In this document: positions 17,959 to 29,631 of the stretch, piece by piece
Numbering within the stretch: the first letter of the stretch is position 1
Layout: each line of letters starts with the position of its first letter
Source: Candidatus Omnitrophota bacterium
Lineage (GTDB): Bacteria; Hinthialibacterota; Hinthialibacteria; Hinthialibacterales; JAKPRU01
NCBI GenBank assembly: GCA_029570205.1
Contig: JAKQSI010000067.1
Coordinates: forward strand, 1 to 64,000
DNA length: 64,000 nt
Direction of reading: 5' to 3'
Notes under the pieces: generated by a model
What the model saw: the letters and a program-made list of their open reading frames with translations, nothing else
Told to the model about the DNA's origin: nothing
Database searches by the model: none
Made by a program: the position numbers and the translations under genes

Positions 17959-19370
17959 ACAACCGACCGGCGGGGGTCCGAAAAGAATTCGAGCGGTTTG
18001 AGAAACATGCACCCAGACTGTTTGGCGATTTGCTCCAGCCGGGCGGGAAAGTTTTTGTAGCGCGTGCGCCGGGCCGACTGGATGTCATGGGCGGCATCGC
18101 GGACTATTGCGGCTCGCTTGTTCTGGAGATGCCGCTGAAAGAGGCGGTCCTGGCCGGGATTCAGAAGAGGAAAGATCGCCGGATTGTCATCCGCAGCGTA
18201 GAGGCGGGCAAAGAGGGATTCTACCCGGATGCGGAATACTCCCTCGACGATTTTCGTTTGACGCGCGGTCTGAAAAGTTATTTTCAAGTTTCTTCCGAAC
18301 TGCGCGCCGATCCCCGTAAGGCTTGGGCCTCTTATGTGGCCGGCATTTTCTTCGTGTTGGAGAAAGAAAGACTTGTGCCGCCGTTTCAAACAGGCGTGAC
18401 CGTCTGCCTGACAAGTTCCGTTCCGTTCGGGTCCGGAATTGCGTCCTCGGCGGCGTTGGAGGTTGCGGTTCTGTACGCTGTCCTGGCAGCTTATGGATTG
18501 CAGATGGAGGGTCTGAAGGCCGCTCGAGCCGCCCAGATTGCCGAGAACAGGGTTGCAGGCGCTCCCTGCGGTATCATGGACCAGGTCACAGCCGCGCTCG
18601 GAGAGCATCGCGCGCTTCTGGCGTTGCGTTGTCAACCGCATACCATGGAAGGCATCATCTCCGTCCCGGAGGGGTTCCGATTTGTCGGCATCCATTCCAA
18701 CGTAAAGCACAGTGTCGGCGGGTCGCGGTACACCGATACCCGCATCGGGGCATTCATGGGGCACAAGATCATCCTGACCGAGTTGGGCGCGAGAGAAGAT
18801 CCGTTTGATGGATACCTGGCGCGGATTTCGCCGGATGAATACAACGCCCGATACCGCCGTTTTCTCCCTTCCCGAATTACCGGTGGAGAGTTCCTGAAGC
18901 GTTACGGCGATACAGTGGACCCGGTGACTCGAATTGATCCGGGGAAAATCTATGCCGTCCGCAGCCGTACGGAACACCCGATCTATGAGAACCACCGGGT
19001 GGAGCAATTCCGTCGGATTCTGCAATCGCTGCCGGAATGTGGAAATATGGATCGGGGCATGATCCGATTGGGCCGGTTAATGTACGCCTCCCACTGGAGT
19101 TACGGAAATCGTTGCGGGATGGGGTCCTCAGAGACCGACCTGCTGGTAAAGCTGGCCCGCAAAGCCGGACCGGACAAGGGGCTGTACGGAGCCAAAATCA
19201 CGGGCGGCGGCTGTGGCGGCACAGTGGCCGTGCTTGCCTCGGAAGGAACCGAGACCCTCTTGCAGCAAATCCTGGCCCGATACACAGAACAAACCGGGCG
19301 AGAACCCCGTTTGTTCGCAGACAGTTCTCCCGGCGCACAATCCGCCGGAATCTATACTTTCACTCCTTGA
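17952..19370 (+). CDS. GHMP-family sugar kinase, L-arabinokinase-like
   Basis: Phosphorylates the anomeric position of a sugar. The 472 residues start with ARAPGRLDVMGGIADYCGSL, which matches the sugar-binding motif of plant L-arabinokinase (ARA1) better than that of bacterial galactokinase (GRxNLIGEHxDY). The ATP-binding motif is TSSVPFGSGIASSAALEVA. The segments RVAGAPCGIMDQV and KITGGGCGGTVAVL are the remaining GHMP motifs. No glycosyltransferase domain is attached, unlike in ARA1. It overlaps the lyase gene by 7 bases, so the two are co-translated, and it may salvage a sugar released by that enzyme. Galactose or another hexose is possible instead. Confidence 0.72.
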   Translation: MVNNRPAGVRKEFERFEKHAPRLFGDLLQPGGKVFVARAPGRLDVMGGIADYCGSLVLEMPLKEAVLAGIQKRKDRRIVIRSVEAGKEGFYPDAEYSLDDFRLTRGLKSYFQVSSELRADPRKAWASYVAGIFFVLEKERLVPPFQTGVTVCLTSSVPFGSGIASSAALEVAVLYAVLAAYGLQMEGLKAARAAQIAENRVAGAPCGIMDQVTAALGEHRALLALRCQPHTMEGIISVPEGFRFVGIHSNVKHSVGGSRYTDTRIGAFMGHKIILTELGAREDPFDGYLARISPDEYNARYRRFLPSRITGGEFLKRYGDTVDPVTRIDPGKIYAVRSRTEHPIYENHRVEQFRRILQSLPECGNMDRGMIRLGRLMYASHWSYGNRCGMGSSETDLLVKLARKAGPDKGLYGAKITGGGCGGTVAVLASEGTETLLQQILARYTEQTGREPRLFADSSPGAQSAGIYTFTP

Positions 19371-19375
19371 TTTCC

Positions 19376-19552
19376 CCCTCTCCCACCGGAAGAGGGTTCG
19401 CGTGAGAGCGGCAGATATAGTGTGCGGCGCGGCCGGGGCTGGCGTGAGAGCAATCCGGGTGGCGCCGGCATTTTGCCGGTGATCTCTTCTCCTCCCCCCA
19501 TCCTGTCCACCTCCCCTCTCGGTACTTGGAGAGGGGAAGGGGGGTGAGGACA
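19376..19552. repeat. Cluster of palindromic intergenic repeats
   Basis: Contains two copies of the CCCTCTCC/GGAGAGGG hairpin family (19376-19412 and ~19500-19552) and a CCGGCATTTTGCCGGTG unit at about 19466-19482 that also occurs near 29763 and 47884 in related form. No gene is present. Confidence 0.6.
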
Positions 19553-19591
19553 ATCCGCCTCATTCCACTCGTTCCTGCTATACTGAACAAA

Positions 19592-20257
19592 ATGAACACA
19601 GACATGATTACCTACACAATTCTCTTCATCAACTTTTGCTTGGCTATATCGGTGCATGAGTATGCCCATGCCTGGGCCGCGTACCGCCTGGGGGATGACA
19701 CCGCCCGTGCCCAGGGACGTATGACCCTCAATCCGTTGGCCCACCTGGACCCGATAGGAACCTTCTGCCTTCTGTTCGGATATTTCGGATGGGGTAAACC
19801 GGTTCCGGTCAACCCGGCCAACCTGAAAGACCCCCGTCGCGATGGAGTCTGGATCTCTGCGGCGGGTCCTTCTGCAAATCTCCTCTTGGCGATACTCTTT
19901 GCCTCCGTCTTGTGGATTCTTTGGATCGGTCCCGGATCGTTTTTGTGGGTCGGACAGGAATCTCTGGGAATTATGGTCAGCGCCATAATAATGGGGATTC
20001 TGTTGAATCTCTCATTGATGTTTTTCAACCTGCTGCCGATCTTTCCTCTCGATGGAGAAAAGGTTATCGTCGGGCTGATTCCGGCACGATGGGTGCGGCC
20101 GGTTCTCCGATTGAGAAGCTACGGGATGGTGGTGTTGCTGGTCCTTCTGGCAAGCAAACCGCTGCTGGATTTCTCCATCATCGGCTGGTTTGCCGGAAAA
20201 ATCATTTATCCGGTGTATTGTCTGTTGGTTCCTTCCGGATTAGAGATGGTTCTGTGA
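19592..20257 (+). CDS. Site-2 protease family membrane metalloprotease (M50)
   Basis: 221 residues. The zinc-binding motif is in the first transmembrane helix (SVHEYAHAWAAY, HExxH) and the second-helix motif is FNLLPIFPLDGEKV (the usual NxxPxxPLDG). Five to six hydrophobic segments are seen. It is the short rhomboid-neighbour type without a PDZ domain, often found in front of scpA as here. ATG at 19592; longer frames start inside the repeat region. The stop overlaps an alternative GTG of scpA (GTGA), so the genes are coupled. The substrate is unknown. Confidence 0.85.
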   Translation: MNTDMITYTILFINFCLAISVHEYAHAWAAYRLGDDTARAQGRMTLNPLAHLDPIGTFCLLFGYFGWGKPVPVNPANLKDPRRDGVWISAAGPSANLLLAILFASVLWILWIGPGSFLWVGQESLGIMVSAIIMGILLNLSLMFFNLLPIFPLDGEKVIVGLIPARWVRPVLRLRSYGMVVLLVLLASKPLLDFSIIGWFAGKIIYPVYCLLVPSGLEMVL

Positions 20258-20259
20258 GC

Positions 20260-21201
20260 ATGGAGAGTCAGCCATTCGACGAAAACACACGACCGATGGG
20301 AGAATCGGATACAACCTCGGCGCTTCCCTCGGATGAGGGGGGCTTGCCGTTGCCGAACGGGGAACCCTCCTCTGATGAAGAGCCCGGAAACGGTCGTCCG
20401 GTGCGTCTGCCGGTGGAGATAAACGGATTCAGCGGCCCCCTGGACCTGCTGGTTCTTTTGATCGCAAAACACGAGATCGACATCTTTTCCATTTCCATTT
20501 CGACCATCGCCGAGGAGTTTCTCCGGGTCATCCGGGAATGGGAATCGAAAGACCTGGATCTGGCCGGGGAATACCTGGTCCTGGCTGCCACTCTGGTTCG
20601 ATACAAGTCACGAAGCCTCGTACCCCGTGAAGAACAAGAGGAAGAAGAGGAAGAAGAGGCGATCAGCGATGATCTGCTGCGCCAGCGTCAGCAGGAATAC
20701 GAACGGTTTCGGGAAGCGGCCATCCGGTTGCGCGAGCGCGAAGAGGAAGTCTCCGCGCTGTTCCCGAGGCTCGGTCCCATCGCCGAGCAGCCGGAAGAGG
20801 TTCTCGAATTCACCGAGGTCAGTGTGTACGACCTGTACGCGACATTCAAGCGGATTCTCGACGATCTCGGAGCAAGCGAACCGCGAACCATTCAGCCCGA
20901 AGATTATTCTGTCGATGAAAAAATGATGGAACTGGAAATGCTGCTCCAAAGAGAAGATTCCCTTTTGCTGACTGCCTATCTTCGGACCCTTACATGCAGG
21001 CTGGAGGTCATTGTGGTATTCCTGGCCCTGCTGGAACTGATCCGTCTCAAAATTGTGAGAGCGCGTCAGGATGCCCGCCACGGCGAAATCTGGCTGGAAC
21101 GCGGGCCGGGACCGGGAACGATACGGGAAGAAAATTCGGACGAAGCATCCGACAACGCAATCCCCGCCCCGGAAAACACGGAAACGAAGATCGAGGAATA
21201 A
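20260..21201 (+). CDS. scpA: Segregation and condensation protein A
   Basis: Kleisin subunit of the SMC-ScpAB complex that compacts and separates chromosomes. 313 residues. A ~45-residue acidic, Pro-rich extension precedes the kleisin core (INGFSGPLDLLVLLIAKHEI, then FLRVIREWESKDLDLAGEYL), which is the SMC-neck contact. A Glu-rich run follows, and the C-terminal winged helix (FLALLELIRLKIVRARQD) binds the SMC head. It ends in a second charged tail. Start at ATG 20260, or GTG 20254 overlapping the previous stop. scpB follows after one base. Confidence 0.92.
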   Translation: MESQPFDENTRPMGESDTTSALPSDEGGLPLPNGEPSSDEEPGNGRPVRLPVEINGFSGPLDLLVLLIAKHEIDIFSISISTIAEEFLRVIREWESKDLDLAGEYLVLAATLVRYKSRSLVPREEQEEEEEEEAISDDLLRQRQQEYERFREAAIRLREREEEVSALFPRLGPIAEQPEEVLEFTEVSVYDLYATFKRILDDLGASEPRTIQPEDYSVDEKMMELEMLLQREDSLLLTAYLRTLTCRLEVIVVFLALLELIRLKIVRARQDARHGEIWLERGPGPGTIREENSDEASDNAIPAPENTETKIEE

Positions 21202-21202
21202 C

Positions 21203-21844
21203 ATGGAAATATCGGAACTCAAGCCGGTCATGGAGGCTTTGCTGTTCGTTTCGGGCGATCCGCTGCCGCTCCGGCGGCTGTCGGAGATTCTGGAAACGGA
21301 TTTGGATATTGTAAAACTGGCGCTGGATGATCTCGCGGCGGACTATGCCGCCAGGCCCGGCGGATTGCAGCTCCTGGAGGTCGCCGGAGGGTATCAACTC
21401 CGAACCCGGCAAGACCATGCGGTCTATGTCCGACGCATGTTGGAACGCAAGAAGAAAATCACCATCAGCGGACCCGCGCTCGAAACGCTGGCCATCATTG
21501 CCTATCGGCAGCCGCTGACACGCGCCGAAGTTGAGGCCATTCGCGGCGTCTCGGTGGATGGTGTACTCCGATCTCTATTGGACAAGCGCCTGGTGAAAGT
21601 GGCCGGTGTCAAAGAAGTTCCAGGCCGTCCGAATCTCTATAAAACCACCCGCACGTTTCTGGAATTCTTCGGCCTGAACTCGCTCGCGGACCTTCCGCCC
21701 ATCGAACAACTGGAGAATACTTTCAGTTCCCAATCTCAGGTGGAGGAGGCCCCCCCGGTCAGTCCCGATGGGACAGTTGTTGACGATTCTACACAGGAAC
21801 GCCTCTTTGATGAAAACGGAGAATCCACAGAACCGCCCGACTGA
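21203..21844 (+). CDS. scpB: Segregation and condensation protein B
   Basis: Binds ScpA as a dimer in the SMC complex. 213 residues with two winged-helix domains: the first around MEALLFVSGDPLPLRRLSEI, the second with ALETLAIIAYRQPLTRAEVE, IRGVSVDGVLRSLLDKRLVK and RPNLYKTTRTFLEFFGL, all typical. A variable ~35-residue acidic tail follows. It starts one base after the scpA stop and its tail overlaps the rluB start by 35 bases, so this is a tight operon. Confidence 0.95.
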   Translation: MEISELKPVMEALLFVSGDPLPLRRLSEILETDLDIVKLALDDLAADYAARPGGLQLLEVAGGYQLRTRQDHAVYVRRMLERKKKITISGPALETLAIIAYRQPLTRAEVEAIRGVSVDGVLRSLLDKRLVKVAGVKEVPGRPNLYKTTRTFLEFFGLNSLADLPPIEQLENTFSSQSQVEEAPPVSPDGTVVDDSTQERLFDENGESTEPPD

Positions 21845-22571
21845 GCCGATCCGCCTGAACAAGTTCCTGGCGCAGTGTCGACTCGCCTCCCGGCGGAAAG
21901 CCGAAGATCTGATTCGGGCCGGACACGTGGCCATTGACGGCATTCCCATCCGGTCGCCGGACCAGGAGATCCCTCTCGGCAGTGTTGTGACTGTCGATGG
22001 AAATGTGGTAAAACCGGAACAGAATCGCCTCATCGTCGCGTTCCATAAACCGTGCGGAATTGTCACCACGACGGATGATCCACAGGGACGAAAAACGGTC
22101 CTGGATTGGCTGCCGGAAAAATTCCGTGGCCAGGGCCTTTTTCCGGTAGGTCGATTGGACAAGGAGACGAGTGGTCTTCTCTTGCTGTGTAATGATGGCG
22201 ACCTGATGCACCGCCTGCTGCACCCCTCGCACGAAGTCTGGAAACGATATCAGGTGACAGTGCGCGGCAAAGTCAGCAGCGCCGTTATGGAACGTCTCCG
22301 CTCCGGCGTATTCGTGGACGGGAAAAAAACCGCCCCGGCGGAGGTTCACCCGGTCAAACACACGGATTCTTCCGAAACAGTGCTGGAGATTCGCATTCGC
22401 GAAGGAAGGAAACGACAAATCCGCCGCATGTGCCGGGAGGTGAAATTACAAGCGCTTCACCTGAAACGAGTTGCATTCGGCCCGATTGAGCTCGGAAACA
22501 TGCAGGAGGGAGAGTGTCGAGCGCTCTCCACAGATGAGGTCCGACAACTGGAGAAAGCGGGAGGTCTTTGA
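21810..22571 (+). CDS. rluB: Ribosomal large subunit pseudouridine synthase, RluB/RsuA type
   Basis: Converts a uridine of 23S rRNA to pseudouridine. 253 residues. The N-terminal S4 RNA-binding domain (IRLNKFLAQCRLASRRKAED) is followed by the catalytic domain with the GRLDKETSGLLLLCNDGDL motif; the Asp is the nucleophile. The C-terminal RKRQIRRMC segment is typical. The start at 21810 lies inside scpB with GGAA upstream. RluB is preferred over RsuA because it sits next to scpAB in many genomes. Confidence 0.88.
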   Translation: MKTENPQNRPTEPIRLNKFLAQCRLASRRKAEDLIRAGHVAIDGIPIRSPDQEIPLGSVVTVDGNVVKPEQNRLIVAFHKPCGIVTTTDDPQGRKTVLDWLPEKFRGQGLFPVGRLDKETSGLLLLCNDGDLMHRLLHPSHEVWKRYQVTVRGKVSSAVMERLRSGVFVDGKKTAPAEVHPVKHTDSSETVLEIRIREGRKRQIRRMCREVKLQALHLKRVAFGPIELGNMQEGECRALSTDEVRQLEKAGGL

Positions 22572-22596
22572 CATCGACCCCCATTCCATGTATTGA
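22568..22596 (+). promoter_or_regulatory. Possible topA promoter
   Basis: TTGACA at 22568-22573, a 17-base spacer and TATTGA at 22591-22596, starting at the rluB stop. The -10 box is poor, so topA may also be read from the scp operon. Confidence 0.4.
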
Positions 22597-22707
22597 ATAA
22601 AAAATGGGCGCTTCCTTTTTGGGCTGAAGAGGCGGTGTCTTGAGGATATATTCAGCCGGGAAATCATCGAATTGCATCGCGATAACCAGGATGCCAGGGA
22701 GGATACC

Positions 22708-24993
22708 TTGTCGAAATCTCTTGTGATTGTGGAGTCACCGGCCAAAGCCAGGACCATCAATAAGTTCCTGGGCAGCAATTACCGTGTCGAGGCCTCCATG
22801 GGCCACGTCCGCGATCTGCCCACACGCGAACTGGGGGTGGATATCCGGAATAATTTCGCTCCGAAATATGTCCTGAATCCTGGAAGCAAGAAAACACTCA
22901 AGAAACTGGAAGAAGCCGCCAGTAAAAGCGATGTCATCTATCTCGCGCCGGACCCGGACCGCGAAGGAGAAGCCATCTCCTGGCATCTCTTCGAATTGCT
23001 GAAAACTTACAACAAGCCGGTCTACCGGGTCACATTTCACGAGATCACCCATCAGGCCGTTCAGAAAGCCATCCGGAATCCGGGCGAGGTGGATATGCAG
23101 CTGGTCAATGCGCAACAGGCTCGACGGATACTCGACCGCCTGGTGGGATACAAAATCAGCCCGTTGTTGACGCGACGACTTACCAGGAAAGGCAAGGCGC
23201 TCTCTGCGGGACGGGTGCAGTCCGTGGCCCTTCGGATGATCTGCGAACGGGAGGCCGAGATCCGCGCGTTCGTTCCCGTGGAATACTGGACCATCGACGG
23301 AGTATTCGGCACGAAGGATGTGGAACTGGCCGCGTCTCTCTACCTCATGGACGGCAAACGAATCAGCCGCGAAGGTGAGGAATCGCCGGAGGAGCAGGAT
23401 AAGGACCTTCAAACCGTGCGGATTGCCTCTGAGGCGGAAGCCAGGGAAGCGGTAAGACGTATCCGCGCGGAACAATACCGCGTTGAAGCGGTGAAAACCC
23501 GCAAAAAAACACGCCGCCCGTTTCCGCCATATATCACCAGCACCCTCCAACAGGATGCGTCCCGAATCTATGGTTTTACCGGCGACCGAACCATGCGCGC
23601 TGCCCAGGCGCTCTATGAGGGCGTCGAACTGGGCGAGGAAACCGTCGGGCTGATCACCTACATGCGAACCGATTCCGTCCGCGTCGCGGAAGAGGCCATT
23701 CATGCCGCTCGGACTCTCATCCAGCGCATATACGGCAAGAAATACCTTCCGGAAAAACCGAACTACTACAAAACCAAAAAAGCCGCCCAGGATGCCCATG
23801 AAGCCATCCGGCCCACTCATCTTGACGAAAACCATTCGCCGGAACAGATCGGGAAATACCTCTCCGTCGATCAACGCAAAATCTATGAATTGATCTGGAA
23901 ACGATTTATCGCCTCTCAAATGCCGGCCGCAGAGTATCTCTCCACAACGATCGATATCGTCGGTGGCCCGTTCGTGTTCCGCGCACAGGGGTCCATCCTG
24001 ACCTTTGATGGATACACCAAAGTGTACCGGGACGAGTCATCGGACAACGACCAGGAACTGCCGCATCTGAGTGAAGGCACACCCATGGAGCTGCGCAAAT
24101 TGGATCCGAATCCGCATTTCACCCGTCCGCCTGCGCGCTACAACGATGCCTCCCTCATCAAGGCTTTGGAGGCCGAGGGAATCGGACGCCCCAGCACGTA
24201 TGCCTCTATCGTCAAAACCATCGTGGACCGCGAGTATGTGGAACGCAAGGATCGCCGTTTCTATCCCACCGAACTGGGAGAAGTGGTCAACCTCGTTTTG
24301 GTGAAATCTTTCCCTGACATATTCGAGATCGGTTTCACCGCCGGTGTGGAGGAGCGACTCGACGAGGTGGAGGAAGGAAACACCGATTGGGTTCAACTGC
24401 TGAAGGAGTTCTACGAACCGTTCTCGAAGGACCTTCTTGCAGCTCCCGCCAGTTTCGGCAAGGTCCTGAAAGAAATGCAGCAGGAGGTCGGCAGGAGTTG
24501 TCCCGAATGCGGAAAACCGCTTGTGCGAAAATGGGGACGGACAAAATGGTTTGTGGGCTGCTCCGGGTACCCGGAGTGTTCCTATGTGGAATCGGACGCC
24601 GAAGTGAAAGAGGTTGAAACGGACGAAATCTGTGATAAGTGCGGCGCAAAAATGATTATCCGGGACGGCAAGTTCGGGCCGTTCTTAGCTTGTTCCGCGT
24701 ATCCGAAGTGCAAAAACGCCAAGTCCCTGCCTACCGGTATCAAATGCCCTCTGCCGGGCTGCGATGGAAATGTTGTGGAGCGCCGGTCTCGCCGGGGCAA
24801 GGTCTTTTACGGGTGCAGTAAATACCCCCAGTGTGCGTTCGTGAGCTGGGACCCGCCGGTCGCGGAGACCTGCCCGCTGTGCGGCTCCCCGTTTCTGATC
24901 CGAAAAGACTACAGGAAAAAAGGCCTGACCATCAAATGCCCCAATAAAGCCTGCAAGTATTCACGACCGGAGGGCGAACCGGCCGGAAAATAG
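22708..24993 (+). CDS. topA: DNA topoisomerase I
   Basis: Relaxes negative supercoils. 761 residues from a TTG start with AGGGAGGA just upstream. The TOPRIM domain (LVIVESPAKARTINKFLG, and APDPDREGEAISWHL with the DxDxE acidic triad) comes first, then the gate domains with the active-site Tyr in LITYMRTDS (about residue 318). The C-terminus has four zinc-ribbon units, CPECG/CSGYPEC, CDKCG/CSAYPKC, CPLPGC/CSKYPQC and CPLCG/CPNKAC. Gyrase genes further along the window provide the opposing activity. Confidence 0.97.
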   Translation: MSKSLVIVESPAKARTINKFLGSNYRVEASMGHVRDLPTRELGVDIRNNFAPKYVLNPGSKKTLKKLEEAASKSDVIYLAPDPDREGEAISWHLFELLKTYNKPVYRVTFHEITHQAVQKAIRNPGEVDMQLVNAQQARRILDRLVGYKISPLLTRRLTRKGKALSAGRVQSVALRMICEREAEIRAFVPVEYWTIDGVFGTKDVELAASLYLMDGKRISREGEESPEEQDKDLQTVRIASEAEAREAVRRIRAEQYRVEAVKTRKKTRRPFPPYITSTLQQDASRIYGFTGDRTMRAAQALYEGVELGEETVGLITYMRTDSVRVAEEAIHAARTLIQRIYGKKYLPEKPNYYKTKKAAQDAHEAIRPTHLDENHSPEQIGKYLSVDQRKIYELIWKRFIASQMPAAEYLSTTIDIVGGPFVFRAQGSILTFDGYTKVYRDESSDNDQELPHLSEGTPMELRKLDPNPHFTRPPARYNDASLIKALEAEGIGRPSTYASIVKTIVDREYVERKDRRFYPTELGEVVNLVLVKSFPDIFEIGFTAGVEERLDEVEEGNTDWVQLLKEFYEPFSKDLLAAPASFGKVLKEMQQEVGRSCPECGKPLVRKWGRTKWFVGCSGYPECSYVESDAEVKEVETDEICDKCGAKMIIRDGKFGPFLACSAYPKCKNAKSLPTGIKCPLPGCDGNVVERRSRRGKVFYGCSKYPQCAFVSWDPPVAETCPLCGSPFLIRKDYRKKGLTIKCPNKACKYSRPEGEPAGK

Positions 24994-25109
24994 AGCCATA
25001 GAGACAGAAACCGGCCTTCGGATCGCTGTGTGGTCACGACCGTCAGATCAATCGGCAATTGTGTGGTAAAATGGTATCATTGTCAGAACCCAACCAGGCA
25101 GGAACGACC

Positions 25110-25424
25110 ATGCCCAGACAGGAAATCATCGACACCCTGAGAGCGCATCAAAGCGAACTCCGCGAACAGGGAGTCAAGTCACCGGCATTGTTTGGCTCTG
25201 TCGCGCGGAATGAATCTCAGCCGGACAGTGATGTCGATCTGCTTGTGGAATTCGATGGCCCCGTGGGGATGTTTCATTTCTTGCGTGTGTGTCGGCATTT
25301 CTCACAGCTGTTGCAGCGCAAGATTGGTTTGGTCACCCGTCCCGCGTTGCGAGAGGAGATGCGGGAGGGCATTTTGCGGGAGGCCGTCGATGTCACTTGG
25401 GATTCCGCAATCGAGTCATTTTGA
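25110..25424 (+). CDS. Minimal nucleotidyltransferase (MntA-like)
   Basis: 104 residues. The motif LFGSVARNESQPDSDVDLLV is the GSxARx(n)SDxDxxV signature of the small pol-beta fold nucleotidyltransferases, with both metal-binding aspartates present. AGGCAGGAA precedes the ATG. In many genomes such proteins pair with a HEPN ribonuclease (HepT) and silence it by adding AMP. No HEPN gene is found on either side here, so this is an orphan antitoxin-type gene, or the partner was lost. A TGACAAGAG...TTGTCATTC intergenic repeat follows at about 25491-25520. Confidence 0.85.
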   Translation: MPRQEIIDTLRAHQSELREQGVKSPALFGSVARNESQPDSDVDLLVEFDGPVGMFHFLRVCRHFSQLLQRKIGLVTRPALREEMREGILREAVDVTWDSAIESF

Positions 25425-25549
25425 TATGTTGCCGTTGCGAATCAGCATGAATGATTTGTCCCTTCGAGGAGATTTCTCCCTTCGGTTGAGATGACAAGAG
25501 AGTTGTCATTCCGAACGAATGTGAGGAATCTGAGCAGATTGAGAGGCCG

Positions 25550-26704
25550 CTAATCCATCTCCTGCCCCCCCATCAACCCCCTTGCCACCATTCTGGCCTC
25601 CCGGTCTGTCTCGTGGATGGTCTGAAGTGAATAGTCCTGGATGGGCGTATGCCGTTCCATTGCCTGGGCCATCAGGTCCGGAATCGCTCCAAATCCGATG
25701 CGATGTCCCAGGAACGCGGCGACCAGCTCTTCATTCACCACAGAAAGAAAAGCCGGCATGGTTCCCCCTATATGTGCTGCTTCCCGCGCCAGCTCCAGGC
25801 AGGGATACCGTTCCATATCCGGTTCCATGAACTCCAATCCCGCCAGCTGGGTAAGATCCAGCGGCTCGGCGGGAGCCGGAAGACGTTCCGGGTAAGACAG
25901 CGCCAGCTGGATCGGCGTCCGCATGTCCGTCGTCCCCAGCTGGGCGATCACAGATCCGTCGCAATATTCCACCATGGAATGCACAATGGATTGCGGGTGA
26001 ATCAACACATGGATCCGATCAACCGGCAGGTCGAACAGGTGGTGAGCCTCGATAATTTCCAGGCCTTTGTTGAACATGGTCGCGCTGTCGATGGTGATTT
26101 TCGGTCCCATGTCCCAGGTAGGGTGAGCCAGTGCGTCCTCCGGCGTGGCGTATGGAATGCGCTCCACATCCCATCGGCGGAACGGCCCGCCGGAAGCCGT
26201 CAGGATGATACTCCGGATCTCCTCTCGCCGTCCGGCTGTAAGACACTGCAATACTGCGCTGTGTTCGCTGTCGATGGGCAATAACCGCACAGCGTGTTTT
26301 CTGGCCTCCGCGATCGCCAGATCCCCGGCCATTACCAGCACTTCCTTGTTGGCAATCGCAATGTCTTTGCCGGAAGCGATAGCCTGCAAGGTGGGGTCCA
26401 ATCCCGCTGCCCCCACCGTCGCCACCACAACCATGTCCGCTTCCGGAAGTACCGCCAGAGCAGACAGTACTTCCGGCCCACTCAGGAATTCGCCCTCCCA
26501 GTCTGCCGGCAGCGGCGTTGGCTCTTTGGCTTCCACCAATCCGCAGACTCGCGGGCGGAATTCCTCAACCTGCTTTGCCAGGAGTCGGCCGTTGGCCCCG
26601 GCAGCCAATCCAAGAACTCGAAATCGGTCTTTGTGTTGACGGATAACATCCAGACATTGCGTCCCGATAGAGCCGGTCGAGCCGAGAATGACAATGGATT
26701 TCAT
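25550..26704 (-). CDS. dxr: 1-deoxy-D-xylulose 5-phosphate reductoisomerase
   Basis: Second step of the non-mevalonate isoprenoid pathway: makes 2-C-methylerythritol 4-phosphate with NADPH and a divalent metal. 384 residues, the usual length. The Rossmann motif ILGSTGSIGTQCLDVI is followed by ALANKEVLV-like IAIANKEVLVMAG, the metal site LLPIDSEHSAVLQCL and the flexible-loop segment GPKITIDSATMFNKGLEIIE. It stands alone on the minus strand. The isoprenoids serve lipid carriers and quinones that the glycosyltransferase and cytochrome genes here would need. Confidence 0.97.
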   Translation of the reverse strand: MKSIVILGSTGSIGTQCLDVIRQHKDRFRVLGLAAGANGRLLAKQVEEFRPRVCGLVEAKEPTPLPADWEGEFLSGPEVLSALAVLPEADMVVVATVGAAGLDPTLQAIASGKDIAIANKEVLVMAGDLAIAEARKHAVRLLPIDSEHSAVLQCLTAGRREEIRSIILTASGGPFRRWDVERIPYATPEDALAHPTWDMGPKITIDSATMFNKGLEIIEAHHLFDLPVDRIHVLIHPQSIVHSMVEYCDGSVIAQLGTTDMRTPIQLALSYPERLPAPAEPLDLTQLAGLEFMEPDMERYPCLELAREAAHIGGTMPAFLSVVNEELVAAFLGHRIGFGAIPDLMAQAMERHTPIQDYSLQTIHETDREARMVARGLMGGQEMD

Positions 26705-26809
26705 GGTCGATCTGGGGGCCTTTAATAGCCCGATTCAGGGTTCTTGAGCAGGGAGACTAGCACCGGGAAACCCATCCGGCAAGTTCTTCCCTTGTTGGAT
26801 CTAACAGAC

Positions 26810-26855
26810 CACAACAAATTGTGATTCCTGCCCGTCGAATACACAATTTATTGTG
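26810..26855 (+). promoter_or_regulatory. Two CACAA-N4-TTGTG dyads upstream of the gyrB promoter
   Basis: CACAACAAATTGTG at 26810-26823 and CACAATTTATTGTG at 26842-26855 share the same half sites. Their centres are 32 bases apart, about three helical turns, so two dimers would bind the same DNA face. The second ends 20 bases before the -35 box at 26876. I do not recognise the regulator. Confidence 0.65.
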
Positions 26856-26875
26856 CATTCTTTTCGCAGACTTCC

Positions 26876-26904
26876 TTGACAATAAGTCCAGTTTCTCGTA
26901 TACT
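26876..26904 (+). promoter_or_regulatory. gyrB promoter
   Basis: TTGACA (26876-26881), a 17-base spacer and TATACT (26899-26904) form a near-consensus sigma-70 promoter. Transcription from about 26911 would give a leader of about 190 bases before gyrB. Confidence 0.85.
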
Positions 26905-26973
26905 TTTTATAGTTTCAACGAAGGTAGAGCAGACTGGAATCTGAATCGGAGTAATACCCCGATTTTTTCACTC

Positions 26974-29631
<2,658 letters not shown>

